9,633 bases of DNA, from the NCBI GenBank assembly GCA_003235605.1, contig QJVU01000708.1, positions 1 to 9,633 of the forward strand, read 5' to 3'. The notes beneath the pieces are model-generated. The model worked only from the letters and a program-made list of their open reading frames with translations, did not search any database and had not been told where the DNA came from. Origin of the DNA: Planctomycetota bacterium. Lineage in GTDB: Bacteria; Planctomycetota; UBA1135; UBA2386. This document shows, one piece after another, positions 1 to 5,967 of this stretch (positions are counted from its first letter, which is position 1; each line of letters begins with the position of its first letter). The position numbers and the translations under genes were made by a program.

Positions 1-309
1 AAGGGTGTGCGGGTGAGCGAGCTCTCGGATGCCAAGAGACTGCACAAGCAGCTGCAGCCGGGCCTGCGCGCTGCCGCTGCGGGTGGCCTGCGGACGATCG
101 TGCCGGAAGCACTACACCAGCTGAAGGTGGTCGTCCAGCGCCGCGGGCGCAGGCTGCGCGGGACCGTGTACCTGGACGGCGATCCCACGCCCCTGATTCC
201 TGCATTTGATGCCTCCGGAAGGCTCGTGCCGGAGCTCGCGGTGGTGGCCATGCACCCGCTCACGGTCCACTCGGTGTATTTCGAGGGCGAAGTCCGCCGC
301 GACGGCTAG
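1..309 (+). CDS. C-terminal fragment of an unrecognised protein
   Basis: The reading frame is open from the first base and ends at TAG 307-309, so this is probably the last ~102 codons of a gene starting left of the window. A GTG at 7 could also be a start, but nothing before it looks like a ribosome binding site. The first ~45 residues are Arg/Ala/Leu-rich and probably helical. The rest alternates hydrophobic and polar residues, like a small beta domain (VVVQRRGRRLRGTVYLDGD, then PLTVHSVYFEGEV). There is no catalytic motif, membrane segment or export signal in the visible part. I do not recognise the family. The stop overlaps the stop of the converging lipoprotein gene in the tetranucleotide CTAG (306-309). 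The frame is likely real because it ends exactly at that junction and its composition is protein-like. Confidence 0.55.
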   Translation, partial: KGVRVSELSDAKRLHKQLQPGLRAAAAGGLRTIVPEALHQLKVVVQRRGRRLRGTVYLDGDPTPLIPAFDASGRLVPELAVVAMHPLTVHSVYFEGEVRRDG

Positions 310-1868
310 CGCCGCGGCAACAGCCCCGGGGCGGACTCGAAGCCAGAGCGGCGCTGCGGCGCGGCGGGGCGCTGACTCGGTGGCGCTGCCCGTTCCCGTG
401 CCCGGAGTTCCGGCACGCGCTCCAGCAGCGAGATCGCCACGTTGGCGGCTCCACCGGTCCTGCGCCATTCGCGGAGTTGCGCCTCCGCGAGCTCGCTTGC
501 CCCTGCGCTCACCAGGATCCGGCACGCGAGCTCGGGCCCGGTCTTCTCCAGCAGCCGCTCCAGCACCGCGATGGCTCCTGGGCGGTCCGCGGCGCATGCC
601 TGATGCCAGCTCAGCGCCAACAGCCGCAGTCCCGCTGGGGCGTTTCCCAGTGCCAGGTGCCGTTCCGCCATCCTCACGATCAGCCCGGGTTGGTCGCGAC
701 CGCCGTTGAACAACAGCAGCTCCTCCTCGAAAGCCAGCTGATGCTGGGCACGCAACCCGTGTACGCGGGCCAGGATGGCCTGGGTCTCGGGGGACGTAGA
801 GCCGGCGCCGATAGCGCGTCTGGCCCAGGCATACGCCGCTGTCAGGTCCCAATCCTTGAGAGCTTGCTTGGCGCGTTGCTCGAACACCGTGGCGTCACCG
901 TCACGGCCCTGGTTTCGAAGGCTCCTGATGAGGGCTGCTTGCGCCCGGCTTCGCAGCGATTCCGGGAGCTCGGCGTGGGCCAGCACCAGCAGGTTGCGTC
1001 TTGCCTGGTGCAGATTCGCAAGCCGCCTGTCGGTGGCGAGCAGCCAGCAGCGTGCTGCTTGGAGGCGTTCGTCGTGGTCCAAGGCGCGGCCCAGGAACGC
1101 CCGCGCCGCGACCAGGTCGCCACTGGCCGAGGCGGCCGCTGCGCGATGGCACAGCAGGCGACTGAGGAGGAACGGCTGACCATGGGTGCCAGCGATCTCC
1201 AGCACCGCCACGGCTGCTGCGGCCTCGGCCTCGACCGCGCGGAACTCGCGGTTCTCGAGAAGTGCGGCGGTCTCACGGATCTTGACAGCCATCGTCAGGG
1301 CCCGGCAAATCGCCACCTGCAAGTCCGTCTGTGTGGGCAGGCCACGCAGATGTCCTTCCACGCGACACCCGCCGGAGGCCCCGTTGAGCACGAGAGGTTG
1401 GATCCGGATGTAGATCTCGTCCTCGGCGATCATCGGCGAGCCGGTATACGACCCCGCGGGAACGAAGCGGCATCCGTCGAGGGGACAGGGCACGATCTCG
1501 GCTGAGAGTCTCGGGTGCTCGGGGGGCGTGATTCGGCCGTTCAGGAATACGCGGAAGCCGTCGTCGCCCTGCCTGGTGTAGAGGACCGTGTAGCTGTTCC
1601 CGCCACACGACAGGACGGGCGCAAAGGCGCTCGGCGACGGGTCGGCGCCCCGAATCTGCCGCCGGACGAGGTCGGCAACCAGGTAGGCCGCGGTGATGGG
1701 TGGGATTGCAGCGGTGAGGGCGAACTCCTGTCTGGGAGCTGGCGGCCCCAGCAGGCTACACGAGCCCAGCAGGCCACCGGAGGCTGTGAGCACGGGCAGC
1801 GCGAGCACCGGTACGAGCAGGGCCCTGGTACGACGCCGGTGCCGCGATCCTGCTCGTACCTTCCCCAT
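306..1868 (-). CDS. Large lipoprotein with TPR-like helical repeats, function unknown
   Basis: This is a 520-residue protein from ATG 1868. The frame extends to a TTG at 1913, but the ATG gives a clean lipoprotein signal: a basic start (KVRAGSRHRRRTR), a hydrophobic stretch (ALLVPVLALPVLTA) and the lipobox LLGSC, with Cys37 as the likely lipidated residue. Residues ~45-210 look beta-rich and carry several cysteines (SCGGNS, VPCPLDGCRF). Residues ~215-490 are Ala/Leu/Arg-rich paired helices resembling degenerate TPR or SEL1-like repeats. The last ~30 residues are Pro/Arg-rich and probably disordered. It would sit on the outer or inner membrane facing the periplasm and may act as a protein-binding scaffold; the role is inference. 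It lies 123 bp downstream of acpS on the same strand and may be cotranscribed. No Shine-Dalgarno precedes the ATG. The family is not recognised, and the start is less sure than the frame. Confidence 0.75.
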   Translation of the reverse strand: MGKVRAGSRHRRRTRALLVPVLALPVLTASGGLLGSCSLLGPPAPRQEFALTAAIPPITAAYLVADLVRRQIRGADPSPSAFAPVLSCGGNSYTVLYTRQGDDGFRVFLNGRITPPEHPRLSAEIVPCPLDGCRFVPAGSYTGSPMIAEDEIYIRIQPLVLNGASGGCRVEGHLRGLPTQTDLQVAICRALTMAVKIRETAALLENREFRAVEAEAAAAVAVLEIAGTHGQPFLLSRLLCHRAAAASASGDLVAARAFLGRALDHDERLQAARCWLLATDRRLANLHQARRNLLVLAHAELPESLRSRAQAALIRSLRNQGRDGDATVFEQRAKQALKDWDLTAAYAWARRAIGAGSTSPETQAILARVHGLRAQHQLAFEEELLLFNGGRDQPGLIVRMAERHLALGNAPAGLRLLALSWHQACAADRPGAIAVLERLLEKTGPELACRILVSAGASELAEAQLREWRRTGGAANVAISLLERVPELRARERAAPPSQRPAAPQRRSGFESAPGLLPRR

Positions 1869-1991
1869 GTTCTGAAAGAGCGTGTGGTCGTGCACCACAC
1901 CGATGCGCGCCAACCGACAGGATCGACAACACCTCCGCGCCCCTTGAGGTGGATTCCGGCACCGGAGGGACCACAGCGCCGGCGTGCCATG

Positions 1992-2375
1992 TCATGGCGT
2001 CCTCTCGGCCACCGCCACCGCCACGGCGAGGTCGGCGGTGTGGCTGAGGCTCAAGTGCATCTTCGTGATCCCGAGGGTCATGGCCCTCGTCTGAGCCTCA
2101 CCGGAGAGCTCGAGGCCCGGGCTGCCCTTCTGGTCGCGCACGACTTCCACCTGGAGGAAGCCCACGCCCTCGGCCCAGCCAGTGCCCAGGACCTTCATCA
2201 CCGCCTCCTTCGCAGCGAAGCGGGCGGCCAGGGACTCAGCCGGCCGCCCGCGCTTGAGGCAGTAGTCCCGCTCCGCCGCGGTGAAGGTCCGGGCCAGGAA
2301 ACGCTCCGGCTCCCGCTCCAGCAGGTCCTGGATACGAGCCACCGCGACGATGTCCACGCCCAGGCCTACGATCAC
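1992..2375 (-). CDS. acpS: Holo-[acyl-carrier-protein] synthase AcpS
   Basis: AcpS transfers 4'-phosphopantetheine from CoA to the conserved serine of apo-ACP in the cytoplasm, which switches on fatty acid and lipid A acyl-chain synthesis. The 127-residue length is normal for the family. Family motifs are present: the N-terminal GVDIVAVARI with the metal-binding Asp8, the central RFAAKEAVMKVLGTG with Glu57 and Lys61, and the C-terminal HLSLSHT (residues 107-113). The start is GTG 2375, with AAGAGG at 2390-2385 nine bases upstream, a convincing ribosome binding site. The gene is divergent from the FKBP lipoprotein gene, 53 bp away. It may be read together with the lipoprotein gene downstream. 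The ACP-dependent enzyme LpxC-FabZ is encoded 3.6 kb away on the other strand, so both supply the same pathway, though they are not one operon. Confidence 0.95.
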   Translation of the reverse strand: MIVGLGVDIVAVARIQDLLEREPERFLARTFTAAERDYCLKRGRPAESLAARFAAKEAVMKVLGTGWAEGVGFLQVEVVRDQKGSPGLELSGEAQTRAMTLGITKMHLSLSHTADLAVAVAVAERTP

Positions 2376-2416
2376 GGGAGCCTGCCTCTTCTTTCGTCAA
2401 GCATCCGCGGGCATGC

Positions 2417-2422
2417 TATCCC
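2417..2422 (+). promoter_or_regulatory. Candidate -10 box of a leaderless promoter for the FKBP gene
   Basis: TATCCC lies exactly six bases before ATG 2429 and is preceded by TG (extended -10 style, TGCTATCCC). Transcription from this box would start at or next to the ATG, and no Shine-Dalgarno is present. The last base does not fit TAnnnT, so the call rests partly on the same spacing seen at 3764-3759 and 3775-3780. Confidence 0.35.
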
Positions 2423-2428
2423 GAACTC

Positions 2429-3367
2429 ATGACCACGATGAAGAGCGCACTGGCACTGCCACTCGGAATCGCCGCCGTCCTTGCCGGCTGCGGCAGCGAA
2501 GCGGCAGTAGACTCTGGCCGCGACCGCGGCACGCCCTCGGATGCCGGCAGCCGAAGCTCGGGTCGAGTTGTCGAGCGGCCCTATGATCAACCGTCGGAGT
2601 TGATGAAGCCGCCGGCTGGCTCGAAGCCCCTGGTGGAGAAGCAGACCGAGTTCGCCAAGGACTTTCCGGCACTCAAGATACACGTGCAAAAGGAGGGAAA
2701 AGCCGACGCTCCCATCCTCGAGTATGACAACATCGGCAAACTCCATCTGGTGATCACGCTGTCCAATGGCAAGGAGGTGGAGAACACCCGCAAGCCCCAG
2801 GACCCGGGGGCCGAGGCCGATCCGCGCATGTTCCTGGCCCGCCCGCAGGAGAAGCTCAAGGGTCTGGGACTGGCGGTCGTCGGCATGAAGGTCGGCGAGG
2901 TACGCCACGTGATCATCCCGCCCGATCTGGGCTTTGGAGAGGAAGGCGACTACCTGCGCGGCATCCCGGAGAACGCCACGCTGACCGTGCGCGCCGAGCT
3001 GTTGGAGGTTGTTGGCCCGATGGTCCGGGTATGGAAGGAGGGCGACGGCCCCAGCATCGAGCGGGGCCAGGTCGGCCGTTTTCACTACACTGGCGTCCTG
3101 GCCAAGGATGGCACGAAGTTCGACTCCACCCGCGAGGAGAACAAGGGGCCGGTGCCGATCCCGCTGAAGCTGAGCAGCGACCCGGGCAGTCCGGGAGGGG
3201 TGATCGAAGGTTGGGTCTTGGGCCTCACCGGCATGAAGGTCGGCGAGCGTCGCTGGCTCTTGATCCCGTCGCCCATGGCTTATGGTGCCCAGGGGAAGGG
3301 TCCCATCGTCCGGCCCCACATGGACCTCATATTCGAGGTGGAGCTGGTGGAGCTCCTCAAGAACTAG
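2429..3367 (+). CDS. Lipoprotein with two tandem FKBP-type peptidyl-prolyl isomerase domains
   Basis: FKBP domains catalyse cis-trans isomerisation of Xaa-Pro bonds and often work as folding helpers. This 312-residue protein starts with a short hydrophobic signal and the lipobox VLAGC (Cys21), then a polar linker to ~residue 75. Domain 1 (~82-196) keeps the fold signature GMKVGEVRHVIIPPDLGFG but lacks the usual active-site YTG, FDSS and VIxGW residues. Domain 2 (~198-312) looks complete: HYTG (Tyr220), KFDST (Asp232), GGVIEGW (Trp262), GMKVGERR and AYGAQGKG (Tyr285). It probably assists folding of exported proteins in the periplasm while anchored by lipid. An alternative start is Met4 (2438). 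Its 3' end overlaps the end of the converging JAMM gene by 11 bp. The FKBP assignment is firm; isomerase activity of domain 1 is doubtful. Confidence 0.9.
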   Translation: MTTMKSALALPLGIAAVLAGCGSEAAVDSGRDRGTPSDAGSRSSGRVVERPYDQPSELMKPPAGSKPLVEKQTEFAKDFPALKIHVQKEGKADAPILEYDNIGKLHLVITLSNGKEVENTRKPQDPGAEADPRMFLARPQEKLKGLGLAVVGMKVGEVRHVIIPPDLGFGEEGDYLRGIPENATLTVRAELLEVVGPMVRVWKEGDGPSIERGQVGRFHYTGVLAKDGTKFDSTREENKGPVPIPLKLSSDPGSPGGVIEGWVLGLTGMKVGERRWLLIPSPMAYGAQGKGPIVRPHMDLIFEVELVELLKN

Positions 3368-3752
3368 CGCGCAGGCGGATCGGTTGCAGGGCGTCGCGGC
3401 TGCGACGCTTGTACCAGGCGGTCAAACTACCACCCTCTCCGAGGATCAACTGCAGTTGGCGGGGCCAGGCTTCGGCCATGTCGGCAGGGCTCGGGGTTGC
3501 AGGCCCATCGGGGTGGCTGTGGAAGAAGGCGCAAACCCACAGCTGTTCCTCCCGGAGCTCCCGCTCCCGCCGGGCGAACTCCACCGGATCGATCTCGAAG
3601 GAGGTCCGGGTCCGGGCAACATTGGTCATCGCCACATACCGCTGGCGGCCCCTGCGGCCGCGAGCAACCAGGCCGCAGGCCTCTCGCGGGAATGCCAGAC
3701 GGGCGTGCTCCCGCAGCGCCCTCTCGGCTTCGTCGTGGAGCACGAACCGCAT
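3357..3752 (-). CDS. JAMM/MPN (Mov34-type) zinc metalloprotease, Mec-like
   Basis: This 131-residue single-domain protein has the full JAMM zinc-protease signature. Glu24 sits in FPREACGLVARG, His78 and His80 in HSHPDG, then seven residues, Ser88, two residues and Asp91. Bacterial relatives include Mec of Mycobacterium tuberculosis, which releases cysteine from the sulfur-carrier protein CysO; others cleave C-terminal extensions from ThiS/MoaD-like carriers. I chose ATG 3752 because a TACCCT box lies six bases before it and the conserved domain begins at once (MRFVLHDEA). The longer ATG at 3788 adds 12 unconserved residues and would overlap the divergent gene's ATG. The neighbour is a Cys/Met-type PLP enzyme, which supports a role in sulfur amino acid metabolism. 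No ThiS/MoaD or ThiF/MoeB gene is in the window, so the substrate is unknown. Confidence 0.88.
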   Translation of the reverse strand: MRFVLHDEAERALREHARLAFPREACGLVARGRRGRQRYVAMTNVARTRTSFEIDPVEFARRERELREEQLWVCAFFHSHPDGPATPSPADMAEAWPRQLQLILGEGGSLTAWYKRRSRDALQPIRLRASS

Positions 3753-3786
3753 GGTTGGAGGGTACACACGGGTGTAGACTCCCGCC
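3753..3786. promoter_or_regulatory. Compact divergent promoter with two leaderless-type -10 boxes
   Basis: The 34 bp between the JAMM and PLP-enzyme start codons hold two TAnnnT boxes on opposite strands. TACCCT on the minus strand (3764-3759) is six bases before ATG 3752. TAGACT on the plus strand (3775-3780) is six bases before ATG 3787. Neither start has a Shine-Dalgarno sequence. This predicts two leaderless mRNAs leaving one tiny region whose upstream promoter elements would lie inside the opposite gene, so the two genes may be regulated together. Confidence 0.5.
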
Positions 3787-4962
3787 ATGGGCTATCCCTA
3801 CGGTACCCGCCGGGAGCACTCGGTTCTTGCGGGGGCGCTGTCCCCGCCCCTGGATCGCTCCACCTCCTTCGCGCTGGCCACCGCCGAAGACATTCGTGCC
3901 CTCGGTTGCGGTGAGAGGCATGGTGACTTCTACCCCCGTCTCGGCCATGGCAACGGTCGCGCCTTCGAGAGCCACGTGGCCAACCTGGAGCGCACCGATG
4001 GGGCAGTGGCGTTCAGCAGCGGCATGGCTGCGATCCATGCGGCGATGCTCGCGCACTGCGGCAACGGTGACCGGGTGTTGATCGCCACCCAGATCTACGG
4101 CGGTACTGCCAACCTCGCCAGGGACGACCTGCCACGCTTCGGCATCCAGGTCCAACGCTTCGATGCCCTGGACCGGGACGCTCTTCCGCGAGCACTGGCG
4201 CAGTCGGGACCCCCCCCCCGGATGGTCGTCCTGGAAACGCCGATCAACCCGACCCTGCGTCTCGTGGACCTGCGTGCAGCGGTCGAGGTCTGTCGCCAGC
4301 ACGATGCCCTGCTCCTGGTGGATGCCACCTTTGCACCGCCCCCGATCCAGCAGACGGCCAGCCTGGGGGTGGATCTCACCGTGCACAGCGCCACCAAGTA
4401 CCTGGGCGGCCACTCCGATGTCCTGGCGGGGGTGGTGGCGGGGACCCACGCGGTACTGGGGCCAGTAGTCAAGTTCCGCAGTCGCACCGGCGGCATCCTG
4501 GGGCCGGACGCTGCCTGGCTGCTCTGCAGGTCGATGCCCACGTTGCCCCTGAGGCTCGATGCCCAACAGGCGGCGGCGGCGGAGGTGGCCCGCGGCCTGC
4601 TGGCCGCTCGCGCCGATGGGGCCCCTCTACTGTCGGTCTCCTACCCGGGGCTGCCGGACCATCCCGACCATGCCCTGATGGGAGAGCAGATGTCTGGGGG
4701 TGGCTGCCTGGTCACCTTCGAGGTCGCTGGTGGCCTGGAGCAGGCCCGGAGGGTGTTCGATGCCCTGGAGGTGGTGGCCAAGGGGCCCTCCCTGGGAAGC
4801 GTGGAGAGCCTTGCTTCGCTGCCCTGCTACACCACCCACGCCGCGTTGTCGGCGGCGGAACGGCGCCAGGCCGGCATCGCTGACGGCACGATCCGCATCT
4901 CCGTGGGGTTGGAGGGGGCCGACCGGATCCTCCAGGACCTGGGTCGGGCCCTCAAGGTCTAG
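3787..4962 (+). CDS. Cys/Met-metabolism PLP-dependent enzyme (cystathionine gamma-synthase/lyase family)
   Basis: The family makes or breaks C-S bonds of cysteine, homocysteine, methionine or their esters using pyridoxal phosphate. The 391-residue length is typical. Visible landmarks are YPRLGHGNG (residues 49-57, in place of the usual YxRxxNPT), the cofactor-phosphate loop SSGM (77-80), the stacking Tyr104 (QIYGG), ETPINPT (150-156), Asp179 and the Schiff-base Lys204 in VHSATKYLGGHSDVLAG. SLASLP near residue 341 is also typical. The exact reaction (gamma-synthase, gamma-lyase or sulfhydrylase) cannot be read from the sequence. The protein acts in the cytoplasm, normally as a tetramer. The divergent JAMM gene suggests a sulfur link. 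The codons for GPPPR (141-145) contain a run of ten C (4210-4219), a slippage-prone site. Translation is probably leaderless from ATG 3787. Confidence 0.9.
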   Translation: MGYPYGTRREHSVLAGALSPPLDRSTSFALATAEDIRALGCGERHGDFYPRLGHGNGRAFESHVANLERTDGAVAFSSGMAAIHAAMLAHCGNGDRVLIATQIYGGTANLARDDLPRFGIQVQRFDALDRDALPRALAQSGPPPRMVVLETPINPTLRLVDLRAAVEVCRQHDALLLVDATFAPPPIQQTASLGVDLTVHSATKYLGGHSDVLAGVVAGTHAVLGPVVKFRSRTGGILGPDAAWLLCRSMPTLPLRLDAQQAAAAEVARGLLAARADGAPLLSVSYPGLPDHPDHALMGEQMSGGGCLVTFEVAGGLEQARRVFDALEVVAKGPSLGSVESLASLPCYTTHAALSAAERRQAGIADGTIRISVGLEGADRILQDLGRALKV

Positions 4963-4966
4963 GCGG

Positions 4967-4991
4967 GCCCAGCGCGAAGTTCCATCTGGGC
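4967..4991 (+). terminator. Weak hairpin after the PLP-enzyme gene
   Basis: GCCCAG (4967-4972) can pair perfectly with CTGGGC (4986-4991) around a 13-base loop, five bases after the stop codon. No T-run follows, so it is at most a weak or Rho-assisted terminator. Confidence 0.25.
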
Positions 4992-5010
4992 GCGGTCTGC
5001 GGCAATCCCG

Positions 5011-5016
5011 TATGGT
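5011..5016 (+). promoter_or_regulatory. Possible -10 box for the ompH leader
   Basis: TATGGT would start transcription near 5023 and give a leader of about 150 nt that contains the 14-bp repeat array. No good -35 is visible, so the call is weak. Confidence 0.25.
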
Positions 5017-5038
5017 GCCGGAGGAGAACCGCGGCCGT

Positions 5039-5148
5039 GCAGCCAGACCCCAGCAGCCAGGCCTCCGCAACCAGACCCCCGCAATGCGACCCGCGACCCG
5101 ACCTCAGTAACCAGATGCCAGCAAACCGATCTCGGCAACCAAGGCCCC
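5039..5148 (+). repeat. Degenerate 14-bp tandem repeat in the ompH leader
   Basis: Eight consecutive units fill this stretch, seven of 14 bp and one of 12 bp. They start at 5039, 5053, 5067, 5081, 5095 (12 bp), 5107, 5121 and 5135. The approximate consensus is GCAACCAGACCCCN; examples are GCAACCAGACCCCC (5067-5080), GTAACCAGATGCCA (5107-5120) and GCAAACCGATCTCG (5121-5134). The unit length is not a multiple of three, so the array is not a protein repeat. The frame stays open here from GTG 5037, but the translation looks like an accidental extension. The array ends about 26 bp before the ompH ATG. Confidence 0.65.
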
Positions 5149-5174
5149 AAAGACCCAAGACCAAGGACTGTTCG

Positions 5175-5879
5175 ATGGCTCATCCACACGACTCCCACGG
5201 ACTCCTCGCTCCAGGAGGCGCCCTTCTGGCCCTCGCTCTGCTTCTGCATCCGGGGCTTGTCGCCCAGAACGGTGACGGCGGGAACAAGACCCAACAGAAG
5301 CCCCCAAGCAAGGTCGCAGGTGATGGGGGGCCGAGGGATGCCGGCGCCGCTGGCAAGAAGCCCCCCAAAGGCACCTCGCCCCTTCGGATCGCGGTGGTGA
5401 ACATGGACCGTGCCACGCATGCTCACCCGCTGTTCGAGAGCAGGTTCAAGGAACACAGCGACTGGGTGCGGGCCCAGGGAGACGAACTCGCGAAGCTGGA
5501 CAAGGTCATCCAGGCCAAGCGGGCGCAGTTGAAGAACACCGTCCAGCCGGACACGCCGGCCGCATCGCGGTTGGTCCTCGAAATCGAGACCCTGAGCTAC
5601 AAGCTGAGCTGCTGGAACAAGCAGTTGCGCACGCAGCGGATTGCGAAGCAGAACCGGTTGCTGTTGGAACTCCAGACCCAGGTAGGTGAGGCCATCAAGG
5701 AACTCGCGCCGAAACGGGGCATAGACCTCGTGCTCCGCTTGCGGGCGCAGCACGGCGAGTACCCCCTGGGGGAGCAGGTGCACCGGGCGCAATCCACGGA
5801 TGTGTTGTACGCCGCGGACCCTCTGGACATCACGGAGGACGTCATCGACTTGCTGAAAACCAAGTACCGACCCAAGTAG
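5175..5879 (+). CDS. OmpH/Skp-family periplasmic chaperone
   Basis: OmpH/Skp proteins hold unfolded outer-membrane proteins in the periplasm and hand them to the insertion machinery. This 234-residue protein starts at ATG 5175, with AAGGA at 5163-5167 seven bases upstream. A hydrophobic signal (LLAPGGALLALALLLHPGLVA) follows, with cleavage likely near residue 30. A Gly/Lys/Pro-rich linker runs to residue ~69. The family core begins at LRIAVVNMDRA, continues as a long charged coiled coil (~88-178) and ends with LDITEDVIDLLKTKY, the typical C-terminal motif. The linker before the core is unusually long. A GTG at 5037 would add 46 residues but runs through the tandem repeat and would bury the signal peptide. 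The gene stands 88 bp before lpxC-fabZ; ompH/skp genes commonly sit beside lpx genes, which supports both calls. Confidence 0.85.
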   Translation: MAHPHDSHGLLAPGGALLALALLLHPGLVAQNGDGGNKTQQKPPSKVAGDGGPRDAGAAGKKPPKGTSPLRIAVVNMDRATHAHPLFESRFKEHSDWVRAQGDELAKLDKVIQAKRAQLKNTVQPDTPAASRLVLEIETLSYKLSCWNKQLRTQRIAKQNRLLLELQTQVGEAIKELAPKRGIDLVLRLRAQHGEYPLGEQVHRAQSTDVLYAADPLDITEDVIDLLKTKYRPK

Positions 5880-5912
5880 AACGGCTTGCTGGCCGTAGCA
5901 GGGGCCCGCGAG

Positions 5913-5918
5913 TACACT
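5913..5918 (+). promoter_or_regulatory. Possible -10 box before lpxC-fabZ
   Basis: TACACT in the 88-bp gap after ompH fits TAnnnT and would give a leader of roughly 43 nt before the TTG start. The nearest -35-like sequence (TTGCTG, 5886-5891) is 21 bases away, which is too far. The gene may simply be read through from ompH. Confidence 0.25.
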
Positions 5919-5967
5919 CCGCCGCGTCGTCCGTGTCCTGCCTGTTCTCCTGAGCGAGAGCATCACC

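Noticed and set aside
477..1505. 342-codon open frame on the plus strand opposite the TPR-like lipoprotein
   Set aside because: It is rich in Gln, His and Arg with no domain pattern. The opposite strand has a signal peptide, lipobox and ordered helical repeats, so this is a GC-rich shadow frame.
3787..4962. PLP enzyme as the GnnB aminotransferase partner of the dehydrogenase
   Set aside because: Its motifs (SATKYLGGHSD, ETPINPT) place it in the Cys/Met-metabolism family, not the DegT/DnrJ/EryC1 family to which GnnB belongs.
5039..5148. CRISPR array
   Set aside because: Units are 14 bp, directly adjacent and degenerate. CRISPR needs near-identical repeats of about 24-40 bp with unique spacers, and no cas genes are present.
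5037..5174. GTG start extending the OmpH protein by 46 residues
   Set aside because: The extension is the translated 14-bp repeat and would place the signal peptide internally. ATG 5175 has a ribosome binding site and an N-terminal signal.
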